64,000 bases of DNA from Paenibacillus radicis (ex Xue et al. 2023) (lineage in GTDB: Bacteria; Bacillota; Bacilli; Paenibacillales; NBRC-103111): assembly GCF_024722015.1 (NCBI RefSeq), contig NZ_JANQBD010000017.1:124001-188000 (forward strand). Reading direction: 5' to 3'. Positions within the stretch are counted from its first letter, which is position 1; every line of letters starts with the position of its first letter. The position numbers and the translations under genes are program-made. Below, in pieces: positions 40,822 through 49,268 of this stretch. The notes below the pieces were generated by a model that was not told the DNA's origin, did no database searches, and worked only from the letters and a program-made list of their open reading frames with translations.

Positions 40822-42354
40822 TCAAGAACCAATGACCTTTTGGAAGGTAAGGAAAGCTTGCTCCCAATCCTCATTTTGCTCCGGTTGGTACGTATCTACA
40901 GGAAATGAATGACGAATAATGTCCCTTGCTTCCTGAATACCGGAAATATGTCCTAGTGCCATATATTGTACAACAAGATTGCCTATTGCACTACCTTCGA
41001 CTGGCCCCGCCCAAACCGGACGCCCAATTGCATTTGCTGTAAATTGGCATAAAAGTCGGTTATTAATTCCTCCGCCCACCATATGCAGCCCATTAAAGCG
41101 CTCCTTGCCTACCAAGCTCTCCGTGCGCTCCAGCACAACGCGATATTGCAGAGATAAGCTTTCCAGCACTATACGGATAATCTCTCCTGGTGTTTGTGGC
41201 ACATATTGACCTGTACGGCTGCAATAGGCTTGGATCTGTTCTGGCATATGCACCGGGTTCAGAAATGCTGCATCGTCAGGATCTATGAACGCTGCGAAAG
41301 GTTTGGCCTGGTCTGCCAGCTCAACAAGCTGAGGAAAGGTTAATCCGAGACCTGCCTTATCCCAAGCTCGCTTACATTCCTGAACCAGCCACAGCCCCAT
41401 AATATTACGAAGCAAGCGGAACGTACCGTTAACTCCGCCTTCATTGGTGAAATTCCAATCCAATGCCTGCTTCGTCAACACAGGCTCCTTCACCTCGGTA
41501 CCGAGCAGCGACCAGGTGCCGCAGCTCAGATAGGCAAAATGCTCCTCGGACGCAGGAACAGCCGCGACAGCTGACGCCGTGTCATGCTCGCCCACGGCGA
41601 TTACCGGTATTGCCGGTACGCCCAGCTCAGCGCATACCTCAGCGGATAGCGAGCCTGCGCTGGTGCCAGCCGCAACCGGAGGCAGCAGAATCGATGCCGG
41701 CAGCCTTAGCTGCTCCAGCAGCAAGGAGTCCCACTTGCCCGTACGAGCATTCAACAGCTGCGTCGTGGAGGCATTCGTGCCTTCGCTCAGCATGATGCCG
41801 GTCAAAAAGTACCGCAGCAGATCAGGAATCATCAGCAGCTTATCGGCTTGCTGAAGCTGCAGTGATTCATTCTTCTTTAAGGCATACAGCTGATAAATAG
41901 TATTGAACGGCAGAAACTGGATGCCTGTCGAGTCAAATAGTTCCTCACGGCTGATCAGCGTTTCGACCTCTTCCATCATGCCTTCGGTATGATGATCGCG
42001 GTAATGATACGGATTGCCGAGCAGTTGGCCCGAGGCATCGAGCAAGCCGAAATCGACCGCCCACGAGTCGATTGCCAAGCTTTCTACGGCATGATGCCCC
42101 GCATGCCCGGCCTTCACAATACCCTGCTTAATTTCGTGAAGCAGGCGCAAAATATCCCAGTGCAGGTGCTTGCCCACCTGCACCGGATCGTTCGGGAAGC
42201 GATGGATCTCCTCAACGGTAAGACGGCGGGGGGCACCCGCGCGGTCTTCACCGTCTCTCAGAGGCTCCAGCTTCCCAATAACTGCACGCCCGCTGCTCGC
42301 GCCCAGATCGAACGCGAGCACTGTCGCCGCATCGTTGCTGCTGCGGCTTACCAA
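40822..42354 (-). CDS. rhaB: Rhamnulokinase RhaB (510 aa)
   Basis: FGGY-family kinase that phosphorylates L-rhamnulose. The N-terminal phosphate motif is VLAFDLGASSGRAVIG; SLAIDSWAVDFGLLD, VGEHDTASAV and the C-terminal LHMVGGGINNRLLCQ are typical of RhaB. Its start overlaps the end of rhaA by 7 bp, indicating translational coupling. Second step of rhamnose breakdown. Confidence 0.94.
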   Translation of the reverse strand: MVSRSSNDAATVLAFDLGASSGRAVIGKLEPLRDGEDRAGAPRRLTVEEIHRFPNDPVQVGKHLHWDILRLLHEIKQGIVKAGHAGHHAVESLAIDSWAVDFGLLDASGQLLGNPYHYRDHHTEGMMEEVETLISREELFDSTGIQFLPFNTIYQLYALKKNESLQLQQADKLLMIPDLLRYFLTGIMLSEGTNASTTQLLNARTGKWDSLLLEQLRLPASILLPPVAAGTSAGSLSAEVCAELGVPAIPVIAVGEHDTASAVAAVPASEEHFAYLSCGTWSLLGTEVKEPVLTKQALDWNFTNEGGVNGTFRLLRNIMGLWLVQECKRAWDKAGLGLTFPQLVELADQAKPFAAFIDPDDAAFLNPVHMPEQIQAYCSRTGQYVPQTPGEIIRIVLESLSLQYRVVLERTESLVGKERFNGLHMVGGGINNRLLCQFTANAIGRPVWAGPVEGSAIGNLVVQYMALGHISGIQEARDIIRHSFPVDTYQPEQNEDWEQAFLTFQKVIGS

Positions 42355-43574
42355 CTGGCTCCGCCTTTGCCGCGAGCCAGGATGCTTTCTCCATATCCGC
42401 TTTGCAGATATGCCTTCATCGGATCAGCAGGCACTCCTTGCTCTTCACGCAACGATACCAATAGTGGAGTCACGTCAATTTCATAAGCGGAACGAACTGC
42501 ATTCTCAGCAGCCAGAACATCCTGACGTTCCTGTGCTTCGCGTACTTCTTCCAAATTCACTAGCAGCGCTTTCGCGTATTGAGTTTGAACATTTAACACT
42601 GAACGAAGCATAGCTGGAATTTTGGGCTCAATAGCGTGGCTTTGGTCGATCATATAAGCAATTTGTTCAGCTGTATGACGAATTCCCGCGTTCGGATCTG
42701 CCGCAGCTTCAAGAATTTGATAGAAAATAAGGAATAATTCATAAGGGTTAACTGAACCAACAATCAGATCATCATCGGCATATTTACGACTGTTAAAGTG
42801 GAAGCCGCCCAGCTTCTGTTCATCCAGCAAGTACGCTACAATATGCTCAACATTGGTACCTTGGGCATGGTGACCCGTATCGACCAATACTTGAGCTTGA
42901 GGCCCAAGCTTGTTAGCCATGTTGAAAGCCATTCCCCAATCAGCAAGATCGGTATGATAGAACGCAGGCTCGAAAAATTTGTATTCAATCAGCATCCGCA
43001 TATTCGGATTCATGGCTTGATACATTTCTGACAGTGCTTCATGCATCCATGCTTTGCGTTTACGAATATCGGCTTGACCCGGATAGTTTGTACCATCTGC
43101 AAACCATAAGCTAAACGCATCTGAGCCAACAGTTTTGCCGATCTGTACGCATTCGAGCAGGTGATCCGTTGCTTTACGGCGGATAGCTGCATTAGAGTTA
43201 GTGACGCTGCCGAAAATATATTCATCCTCTTGGAACAAGTTCGGGTTAACGGCTCCAATTCTCACGCCAAGCGAATCCGCATGTTTCTTTAATTTGTCGT
43301 AATCATCAACCTTATCCCATGGAATATGAATAGCTACAGAAGGACAAATTCCTGTGTATTTATGAACCTGTGCCGCGTCTTCGAACTTTTCGAACGGATC
43401 ACGGGGTACTCCAACCGCTTTGAATACTTTAAAACGAGTTCCTGAATCACCGTATCCCCAAGAAGGCGTTTCCACTTCAATGGTTTTCAGCTTCTTTTTC
43501 ACTTGCTCAAGGTCGATCCCTCTATTTTTTTGCTGCTCTTCAAAAATCGCATAAGCGCGGTCCTGTAATGTCAT
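42348..43574 (-). CDS. rhaA: L-rhamnose isomerase RhaA (408 aa)
   Basis: Isomerises L-rhamnose to L-rhamnulose, a metal-dependent TIM-barrel enzyme. Family motifs include DAFSLWFADGTNYPGQ, MLIEYKFFEPAFYHTD and VLVDTGHHAQGTNVEHIV (metal-binding Asp/His). It belongs to the shorter Bacillus-type isomerases that lack similarity at the ends to the E. coli form. AGGAGGAGC precedes ATG 43574. First step of the pathway. Confidence 0.93.
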   Translation of the reverse strand: MTLQDRAYAIFEEQQKNRGIDLEQVKKKLKTIEVETPSWGYGDSGTRFKVFKAVGVPRDPFEKFEDAAQVHKYTGICPSVAIHIPWDKVDDYDKLKKHADSLGVRIGAVNPNLFQEDEYIFGSVTNSNAAIRRKATDHLLECVQIGKTVGSDAFSLWFADGTNYPGQADIRKRKAWMHEALSEMYQAMNPNMRMLIEYKFFEPAFYHTDLADWGMAFNMANKLGPQAQVLVDTGHHAQGTNVEHIVAYLLDEQKLGGFHFNSRKYADDDLIVGSVNPYELFLIFYQILEAAADPNAGIRHTAEQIAYMIDQSHAIEPKIPAMLRSVLNVQTQYAKALLVNLEEVREAQERQDVLAAENAVRSAYEIDVTPLLVSLREEQGVPADPMKAYLQSGYGESILARGKGGASW

Positions 43575-43665
43575 GGCTAAGCTCCTCCTAATGGTCTGTT
43601 CCTGTATTCATCTTCCAAAAAAATGAAGTAAGTAAAGTATAAAAACATGTCCTAAGCGGATCCCA

Positions 43666-44046
43666 CTAACCGAAGTAGCCTATAGCCGTCATTAACGCAT
43701 TTGCTGGTTGTGTCGCATCCAAGCGGCTGTATTGAACAATAATCGGAACAGAGCTTTCCAGGCTGATGGCATAAGGCACTCCAACTGGAATAGTTTCCCC
43801 ATTTTTGGATAGCAAGCTTGTGCGGATATGCCGAGTTCGTCGTCCTGGAACAGTCGCCAAAATATCTTCAATAGGCTCTCTGTCTTCAAAATAAATCGTA
43901 ACCCGAATATCCGCATCCTCCGTTAAACAATTCAACACACAGATGGATTCATGGCTTTCCAACTCTCCACTGCTATGTGGAGGAATATAGGCGTCAGGAA
44001 TGTACCAAGAAGTACGGCCTTTTGCATGAGAGCCTTCTACTGTCAT
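43666..44046 (-). CDS. ASRT-family protein in the rhamnose operon (126 aa)
   Basis: Small all-beta protein matching the sensory-rhodopsin-transducer (ASRT) family: GRTSWYIPDAYIPPHSS, SHESICVLNCLTEDADIRVT, IYFEDREPIEDI, RRTRHIRTS and VPIIVQYSRLDATQPANALM. Family members outside photosensory bacteria are found in carbohydrate loci, where they may bind sugars; the fold is lectin-like. Here it lies between rhaEW and rhaA, a position filled by no other known pathway enzyme, and no RhaM mutarotase is seen nearby. A role as sugar-binding or mutarotase-like accessory is inference. AGGAGGC lies before the ATG. Confidence 0.85.
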   Translation of the reverse strand: MTVEGSHAKGRTSWYIPDAYIPPHSSGELESHESICVLNCLTEDADIRVTIYFEDREPIEDILATVPGRRTRHIRTSLLSKNGETIPVGVPYAISLESSVPIIVQYSRLDATQPANALMTAIGYFG

Positions 44047-44090
44047 TGTTCATTAGCCTCCTAATATATAGTTTCCTTATGCAAAAGATT

Positions 44091-44124
44091 GCGTATCCCA
44101 CAGCATTCAAGCAATGGGATACGC
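44091..44124 (-). promoter_or_regulatory. Hairpin in the rhaEW-ASRT spacer
   Basis: GCGTATCCCA pairs perfectly with TGGGATACGC around a 14-base loop. No run of T follows, so it is more likely an mRNA-processing or stabilising element that sets the ratio of the flanking products. Confidence 0.5.
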
Positions 44125-44159
44125 CACCTTCTAGTAGTACCTTGCTCCGTTTCTTGCTG

Positions 44160-46229
44160 TTATCTAGTAAATGCCGCAGGAACGCCGCCATCCACGGTCA
44201 TCATGCATCCCGTTGTTTTCTCTGCCTTGGAAGAAGCGAAGAATGCGATTGCGTCAGCAATGTCTTGAGGATAGATGTTCACAAGCAAAGTTGTTCTTTT
44301 ACGATAGTACTCTTCAAGCTGATCCGGTTCGATATTGTAAGCAGCAGCTCTCTCATTACGCCAGCCTGAATTCCAAATTGCCGAGCCTTGCAGAATCGCA
44401 TCCGGCAGTACGGAGTTAACACGAATTCCGAACTCCCCGCCTTCTGCAGCGATGCAGCGGGCCAAATGTACCTCAGCGGCTTTTGCAGTGCTGTACGCTG
44501 ATGCATTCTTCCCTGCATAAATCGAGTTTTTGGAGCCTACAAACACCATATTACCGCCAATCGACTGCTGTTTCATAAGACGGAAGGCCTCTCTTGCAAT
44601 CAGGAAATAACCAGTTGCAAGAACGTTCATGTTCAGGTTCCACTCTTTTAACGAGGTTTGGTCAAAAGGACTTGAGGTTGCCAAACCTGCATTGTTAACC
44701 ACGATGTCTACGCCACCGTATGCCAATATGGATTGGCGGAATGCAGCAGCCACTTGCTCTTCATCCGTCACGTCAATCTTCACAGCTGTAACTCTTGCCT
44801 CACCGTACTGGGCATTCAACTCCTGAGCCAGCTTCTCGGCGCCTTCGATATTCAGATCCGCGATTACTACATGAGCGCCGTCCTTCAAAAATTGACGGCA
44901 AGTTGCGCTTCCGATACCGCCAGCGCCTCCTGTAATGAAAGCAACCTTACGTGAGAACTCAGCTTCGGCAGGCGCTAATGACAGCTTATACAGCTCCAGT
45001 GGCCAGTATTCCACATTGTACGACTCATTTTCGCTAAGTGAAACGAATTGCCCCAATGCCGTAGCCCCACGCATAACGGAGATTGCACGATGATATAATG
45101 CTCCGCTAACTTTGGACATAGACCAGCTTTTGCCTGTATTGATCATCCCTACGCCAGGAATAAGAATAACGCGTGGAGCTGATTCGAAGATTTGGTCGCC
45201 ATCATTGCAATTGCGTTGGAAATAAGCTTGGTATTCCGCTTTGTAAGCTTCAACACCGCTTTTAACCGCTGCTGTCAATGCTGTCACATCTCCTGAAGCG
45301 GGGTCCCACTCCACGAACAAAGGCTTCATCTTTGTATGAACGAGATGATCCGGGCAAGCTGCTCCTACTTGAGACAAGCTCGCAGCATCCTTGCTGTTAA
45401 CGAATTGCAACACATCTGCTGCGTCATCGTAAGTTAAAATCATCTTTTTCTCATTGCTTACAGCGCCACGAATGACCGGCATAATCTGAACAGCAATTTG
45501 TTGTCTTTCTTCAGCTGACAATGCTTGATACTTAGCTCCGCCGAACAACGTTTCCTCTTTCACTTTAGCTTCGATAAAGTCTTCTGCCTCTTGAATAACT
45601 GCTAGCGTTTTTAAGTAACTAGCTTCAGACGTATCGCCCCATGTAACAAGACCATGCTTCTCCATCAGCACTAGCTCCGCTTTCGGGTTAGCGAGAACGC
45701 CTTGTGCAATCATTCTAGACAAGCTGAATCCTGGGCGGATGTAAGGTACCCATACGAAACGGTCTCCATAAATTTCTTTGGCCAGCTCTTTACCGTTATC
45801 AGCACAACATAAGCTTATAATTGCATCTGGATGTGTATGGTCAACATGCTTGAATGGAAGAAATGCATGCAATAATGTTTCGATGGAAGCACGAGGATGC
45901 TTGCTATCAACCATGCAATGGCCCAAATAAGCTACCATTTCTTCATCACTCATTGTTTCTCTCTCAAATAAAGGACGAATATCCTCCAAATTCAAACCTG
46001 TGAAATTGCCTGCTTTCATTGTAGCCAAGTCAGAACCGCTGCCTTTAACATACATAACCTCGATTGATCTGCCGCGGAAATCTGTTATTGTTGTTTTCGT
46101 TGAAGTATTGCCCCCGCCCCAGTTCGCAACCGAACGGTCAGTTCCTAACAGATTAGAACGATAAACTAGCTCTTCAAGCCCCCCTGTCAGTTGTGAAGCT
46201 TTGCTGTTGTTCCATAAATTGGATGGCAT
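44160..46229 (-). CDS. rhaEW: Rhamnulose-1-phosphate aldolase/lactaldehyde dehydrogenase RhaEW
   Basis: Bifunctional 689-aa fusion. The N-terminal class II aldolase domain (to about residue 400) has the zinc motif VDHTHPDAI and an acidic VLMEKHGLVTW. It cleaves rhamnulose-1-phosphate into dihydroxyacetone phosphate and lactaldehyde. The C-terminal short-chain dehydrogenase has FITGGAGGIGSATC, IVVNNAGLA and the catalytic AYSTAKAAE, oxidising lactaldehyde. First gene of the operon; GGGAGGAAA lies before ATG 46229. Two direct repeats lie ~70 bp upstream, probable RhaR sites. Confidence 0.94.
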   Translation of the reverse strand: MPSNLWNNSKASQLTGGLEELVYRSNLLGTDRSVANWGGGNTSTKTTITDFRGRSIEVMYVKGSGSDLATMKAGNFTGLNLEDIRPLFERETMSDEEMVAYLGHCMVDSKHPRASIETLLHAFLPFKHVDHTHPDAIISLCCADNGKELAKEIYGDRFVWVPYIRPGFSLSRMIAQGVLANPKAELVLMEKHGLVTWGDTSEASYLKTLAVIQEAEDFIEAKVKEETLFGGAKYQALSAEERQQIAVQIMPVIRGAVSNEKKMILTYDDAADVLQFVNSKDAASLSQVGAACPDHLVHTKMKPLFVEWDPASGDVTALTAAVKSGVEAYKAEYQAYFQRNCNDGDQIFESAPRVILIPGVGMINTGKSWSMSKVSGALYHRAISVMRGATALGQFVSLSENESYNVEYWPLELYKLSLAPAEAEFSRKVAFITGGAGGIGSATCRQFLKDGAHVVIADLNIEGAEKLAQELNAQYGEARVTAVKIDVTDEEQVAAAFRQSILAYGGVDIVVNNAGLATSSPFDQTSLKEWNLNMNVLATGYFLIAREAFRLMKQQSIGGNMVFVGSKNSIYAGKNASAYSTAKAAEVHLARCIAAEGGEFGIRVNSVLPDAILQGSAIWNSGWRNERAAAYNIEPDQLEEYYRKRTTLLVNIYPQDIADAIAFFASSKAEKTTGCMMTVDGGVPAAFTR

Positions 46230-46298
46230 TGTTTGATTTCCTCCCGAATAGTTTTGGTTAATATTGTTTTATGATAGATTCATCATATCATATGTCTG

Positions 46299-46329
46299 TT
46301 TATTTTTGTATATGTATTTTTATTTTTGT
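46299..46329 (-). promoter_or_regulatory. Direct-repeat operator candidate upstream of rhaEW
   Basis: ACAAAAATAAA occurs twice on the minus strand (46319-46329 and 46299-46309), exactly 20 bp apart, that is two helical turns. It lies upstream of a TATGAT-like -10 at about 46285. DeoR-type regulators often use such A/T-rich direct repeats. Confidence 0.6.
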
Positions 46330-46426
46330 TTTTAGTCCGTATTCTGCGATATTTTTGTAGTATAATTTGCTTTGCTTCATTAAATTAACATTATAATATC
46401 CCCCTATTAAACTATCTCTATACAAG

Positions 46427-46556
46427 AACCTCCGGTTCATACTCATACTCTAATATAATATGAAAAGCTTCTAATCGAAGCCCTTTCGAGGAAGATACAA
46501 ACGTGTCTTAGCGGTGGCTTTTCTTGCAATAATAGAAAGGTGAACCCCCGGTTCGA
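46427..46556. repeat. Two palindromic GAACC-NNN-GGTTC copies in the rha upstream region
   Basis: GAACCTCCGGTTC at about 46428-46440 and GAACCCCCGGTTC at 46543-46555, each followed by a similar AT-rich tail (ATACTCATACTCTAATATAAT against GAACTTATACTTTCTAAATA). No gene is seen in 46380-46570. They resemble copies of a small dispersed repeat. Confidence 0.5.
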
Positions 46557-46579
46557 ACTTATACTTTCTAAATATTATT

Positions 46580-46622
46580 AAAAAAAACTACGCAGTCCGC
46601 CTTACCAGCAGATTGCATAGCC
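46580..46622 (-). terminator. Terminator of the flavodoxin gene
   Basis: On the minus strand CTATGCAATCTGC pairs with GCGGACTGCGTAG (including G-T pairs), followed by eight T. Confidence 0.7.
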
Positions 46623-46688
46623 TTTTTGATTACATCTATTTATTGAATCATTTTTCTCTTCTGTTATTAGGATGGTAATTGCATTTCA

Positions 46689-47129
46689 TTAAAGAGCGGC
46701 TGCAAACTGCCGGCCAAACTCTTTACACTGCTCTTTCTCTTCATTAGAAGGAGTCAACTCAATTTTCAAGCCTTCGAGAACAACCTCAGCTCCCAATTCC
46801 TTTAGCTTAGAAACCAGAGTATCAACCGCTGCACCATATTCCGAATAGGAGGAATCGCATGAACCGAAAGCGGCCGATTTTTTATTAGTCAGATCTATAT
46901 CATCCATCTCTTCATATAAATCAAGGAACTCATCGGGCAAGTCACCGTCTCCCCAAGTGTACGCACCTAATACAACGCCATCATATTCAGTCAGCTCAGA
47001 TGCACTTGCGTCCATCGAAGACTTCAAAGTTATTTCATGACCAGCTTCACGAATTCCATCTGCAATCGCTTCTGCCATTTCTTCTGTATTGCCCGTCATA
47101 CTTGCAAAAACTACTATTACGTTTGCCAT
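46689..47129 (-). CDS. Flavodoxin (146 aa)
   Basis: FMN-binding electron carrier. The phosphate loop is FASMTGNTEEMAEA, and the isoalloxazine loops are LGAYTWGDGDLPDEF and FGSCDSSYSEYGAAVD. The frame opens at 47189, but AGAGGAGC before ATG 47129 and the standard N-terminus MANVIVVFAS set the start. A perfect Fur box lies ~100 bp upstream, so it replaces ferredoxin under iron shortage, as YkuN/YkuP do in B. subtilis. Acidic overall. Confidence 0.95.
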   Translation of the reverse strand: MANVIVVFASMTGNTEEMAEAIADGIREAGHEITLKSSMDASASELTEYDGVVLGAYTWGDGDLPDEFLDLYEEMDDIDLTNKKSAAFGSCDSSYSEYGAAVDTLVSKLKELGAEVVLEGLKIELTPSNEEKEQCKEFGRQFAAAL

Positions 47130-47211
47130 CTTTTCCGCTCCTCTTAATGAATGATTATAATGTTGTGTTAAAACTCCATTTACAAACAAGGCAGATATTA
47201 AGAATGTATTC

Positions 47212-47247
47212 GATAACGATTCTCACTTTATTGATAATGATTATCAA
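47212..47247. promoter_or_regulatory. Fur box upstream of flavodoxin
   Basis: TTGATAATGATTATCAA (47231-47247) is a perfect 7-1-7 Fur-family palindrome. A second, weaker half-match GATAACGATTCTCA at 47212-47225 overlaps its flank. Iron-dependent repression of the flavodoxin gene is expected. Confidence 0.85.
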
Positions 47248-47392
47248 TTTCATTTGTTAATTTAATACATCTGCATGGGAATGTCAAGCTTCAATTAAAA
47301 AATAATAAAGATGTAGCTCATCATAGCCATGCTTCATCCAAGAAAGTCAATGAAATAGCGGAAGTATTATTCCTCTGTCACCTGAAAAGCTC

Positions 47393-47443
47393 AAAAAATA
47401 GAGAGACAACGGAACAGCTGATTCCGTTATCTCTCTATTTTTA
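47393..47443 (-). terminator. Strong hairpin terminator
   Basis: AAAATAGAGAGA-AACGGAA pairs with TTCCGTT-TCTCTCTATTTT around CAGCTGA and has T-runs on both strands. It lies downstream of the gene ending at 47597 on the minus strand. Confidence 0.8.
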
Positions 47444-47470
47444 TACAAAGCTTGCCTATTCGCCCAACAT

Positions 47471-47543
47471 AACGGAATTCCGCCTTCCGCTATCGCCTTA
47501 TATTGGAGGCTGCAGATGGAATAGCGGAAATCTCCGTTCCGTT
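47471..47543. repeat. Palindromic intergenic repeat
   Basis: The left part AACGGAATTCCGCCTTCCGC and the right part ATAGCGGAAATCTCCGTTCC are imperfect inverted copies, with TTCCGCTAT / ATAGCGGAA as the core. ATAGCGGAAGTATT at 47355 is another partial copy. With the terminator this accounts for the 47250-47596 gap. Confidence 0.5.
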
Positions 47544-47596
47544 CAAACTGGCCGTTAGCTTATTCCATCCATTTCATTCAATTAGTCAAATAATTA

Positions 47597-47974
47597 CTAT
47601 TCCGAGTCTGTTGTTGATATATGCCCTTGGTTGTTTTGGATTAAGCTCACAACCTCATCATAATCTTTTTCATTAACCTGCACCGCTAAAACATAATGAA
47701 AACGCTCAAGCTCATCATCCTCACCATCTAGTGAAACTCCTAGTAAAGGTGCATACTCCCCACTGCTCTCCGCATAAACTATAGCTCCAGAACCGCCCGT
47801 TCCTGAAGGTGCGATGCCTGCGCCAAGCGGCACAACCAGCTCGCTGTTACCAGACATGCCATCTTCTTGAATCACTCCGATTTCCAGCATTTCAGTATCA
47901 TACTTTTGCAGTAAGATTCTAACATCCTCTGCTTCATTCTCTGTCCGAAAGTAAGCTTGAATGGATTTTATCAT
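47597..47974 (-). CDS. Unknown small acidic protein (125 aa)
   Basis: Not recognised with certainty. It begins MIKSIQAYFRTENEAEDVRI, like the N-terminal part of general-stress proteins (YflT/GspM type) that bind or fold around a ferredoxin-like motif. A glycine-rich centre (PLGAGIAPSGTGGSGAIV) and an acidic tail follow. No signal peptide or membrane helix. AAAGGAGAG upstream favours ATG 47974 over TTG 47980. Cytosolic; function unknown. Confidence 0.7.
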   Translation of the reverse strand: MIKSIQAYFRTENEAEDVRILLQKYDTEMLEIGVIQEDGMSGNSELVVPLGAGIAPSGTGGSGAIVYAESSGEYAPLLGVSLDGEDDELERFHYVLAVQVNEKDYDEVVSLIQNNQGHISTTDSE

Positions 47975-48184
47975 AGTCAATCTCTCCTTTACCTGAAGTT
48001 TGGATACACCATCTTTTTACCCATAAAGGAGATCTTGAATACATATTTAAGCCTAATGTGAAAAAATTATAATAGATCTTCGCCTATTTAAACTATTATA
48101 AAATTATTCTTATACTATTATAGTTGTGTTTTGCAACAGGATCTTTTATAATCATCCTTACGACTAAAAATGGAGTGACATAAC

Positions 48185-49027
48185 TTGACGTTAATTGACG
48201 TGGATCGACTACATACGCTAGGCCAATTTTTAAAAACAGCACGCACCAAGCTAAACCCTGACACCGCCGGCTTTACCGGAGGAGGACGCAGACGAACACC
48301 TGGACTTCGACGTGAAGAAGTCGCTCAGCTTGCAGATGTGAGCACCACCTGGTACACATGGTTGGAGCAAGGTCGCAATATCCAGGTATCTGCTCTTGTA
48401 TTGGATCGAATTGCTACAGCACTTCAGTTAAGCACTGCCGATCGCAGCTATTTATTTACAATGGCTCTGAAGCAAACCTCCTCCATTTTTAATGAATCTC
48501 CGCCGGTCATTGATCCGACGCTGCAGCGTATTCTTGATTACTTATGCCCCTGTCCAGCCTTTATCGCTGACCGGAGATGCGATATCATCGGGTGGAATAA
48601 AGCTGCCAGTATAATTTTTGGAGACATAGGTCCTTTCAGCAGAGAGGATAGAAATATTGTGTGGCTTTCCTTTATGAAACCTGAAGTTCGGGAAATGGTT
48701 GTGAATTGGGAGGATTTTGCGAAGGATTTTCTTACGATATTCCGCAACTATCAAGGACAGTATCATGGCGATCCATGGTATGACGAGTTTATCCAGCATT
48801 GCGGTCAAATCAACCCCATGTTCAAACAGCTGTGGCAGAGAAGCGAGCTCCCGGCCGTCCCCAAAACATTGCGTGAGATCAATCACCCTAATGCCGGCAG
48901 CATGAGATTCGAACTCACTTCTTTTCAAGTTTATGCTCGTGCCGATCTGCGCTGCTGTGTGTACACTCCATTGCCGGACACTGAGACGGAAGCGAAGCTG
49001 GAGCAGCTGCTTACAGCGGTTAGTTAG
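48185..49027 (+). CDS. MmyB-type helix-turn-helix regulator (280 aa)
   Basis: XRE-family DNA-binding domain (GGRRRTPGLRREEVAQLADV, then WYTWLEQGRNIQVSALVL) followed by an MmyB-like ligand domain (ADRRCDIIGWNKAA, IVWLSFMKPEVREMV). This combination is common in regulators of SDR or fatty-acid-related genes. The start is TTG 48185 with GGAG at 48173-48176; no ATG fits. It is followed by a terminator, so monocistronic. Confidence 0.9.
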   Translation: MTLIDVDRLHTLGQFLKTARTKLNPDTAGFTGGGRRRTPGLRREEVAQLADVSTTWYTWLEQGRNIQVSALVLDRIATALQLSTADRSYLFTMALKQTSSIFNESPPVIDPTLQRILDYLCPCPAFIADRRCDIIGWNKAASIIFGDIGPFSREDRNIVWLSFMKPEVREMVVNWEDFAKDFLTIFRNYQGQYHGDPWYDEFIQHCGQINPMFKQLWQRSELPAVPKTLREINHPNAGSMRFELTSFQVYARADLRCCVYTPLPDTETEAKLEQLLTAVS

Positions 49028-49114
49028 CCTTATTCGGATTAACGTTGCACGGTTTAAGCTCGACCCGATATTAATTTTGTAACCATATTTGTTATTTGTT
49101 CAATTAACTTAAAT

Positions 49115-49158
49115 AAAAACCAGTCCTACACTAATTAAAGTGTTAGGCTGGTTTTTTT
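49115..49158 (+). terminator. Terminator after the MmyB-type regulator
   Basis: AAAACCAGTCCTACACT pairs with AGTGTTAGGCTGGTTTT, followed by T-run. Confidence 0.85.
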
Positions 49159-49180
49159 CTTGCATTTCTTTGCAAAAAAG

Positions 49181-49209
49181 TTGACAAAGAGCCCCAATAC
49201 GAATATGAT
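49181..49209 (+). promoter_or_regulatory. Sigma-A promoter of the tetR-pump operon
   Basis: TTGACA (49181-49186) and TATGAT (49204-49209) with a 17-bp spacer. The operator palindrome begins 14 bp further down. Confidence 0.85.
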
Positions 49210-49222
49210 CATTTTATCGAAT

Positions 49223-49241
49223 TGAATGAATGATTCATTCA
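49223..49241. promoter_or_regulatory. TetR operator palindrome
   Basis: TGAATGAATGATTCATTCA, a perfect 19-bp inverted repeat just downstream of the -10 box and over the expected transcription start. The typical place for TetR-family autorepression. Confidence 0.8.
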
Positions 49242-49268
49242 TTTACATGAAGGAGGAGTTTTACAAGC

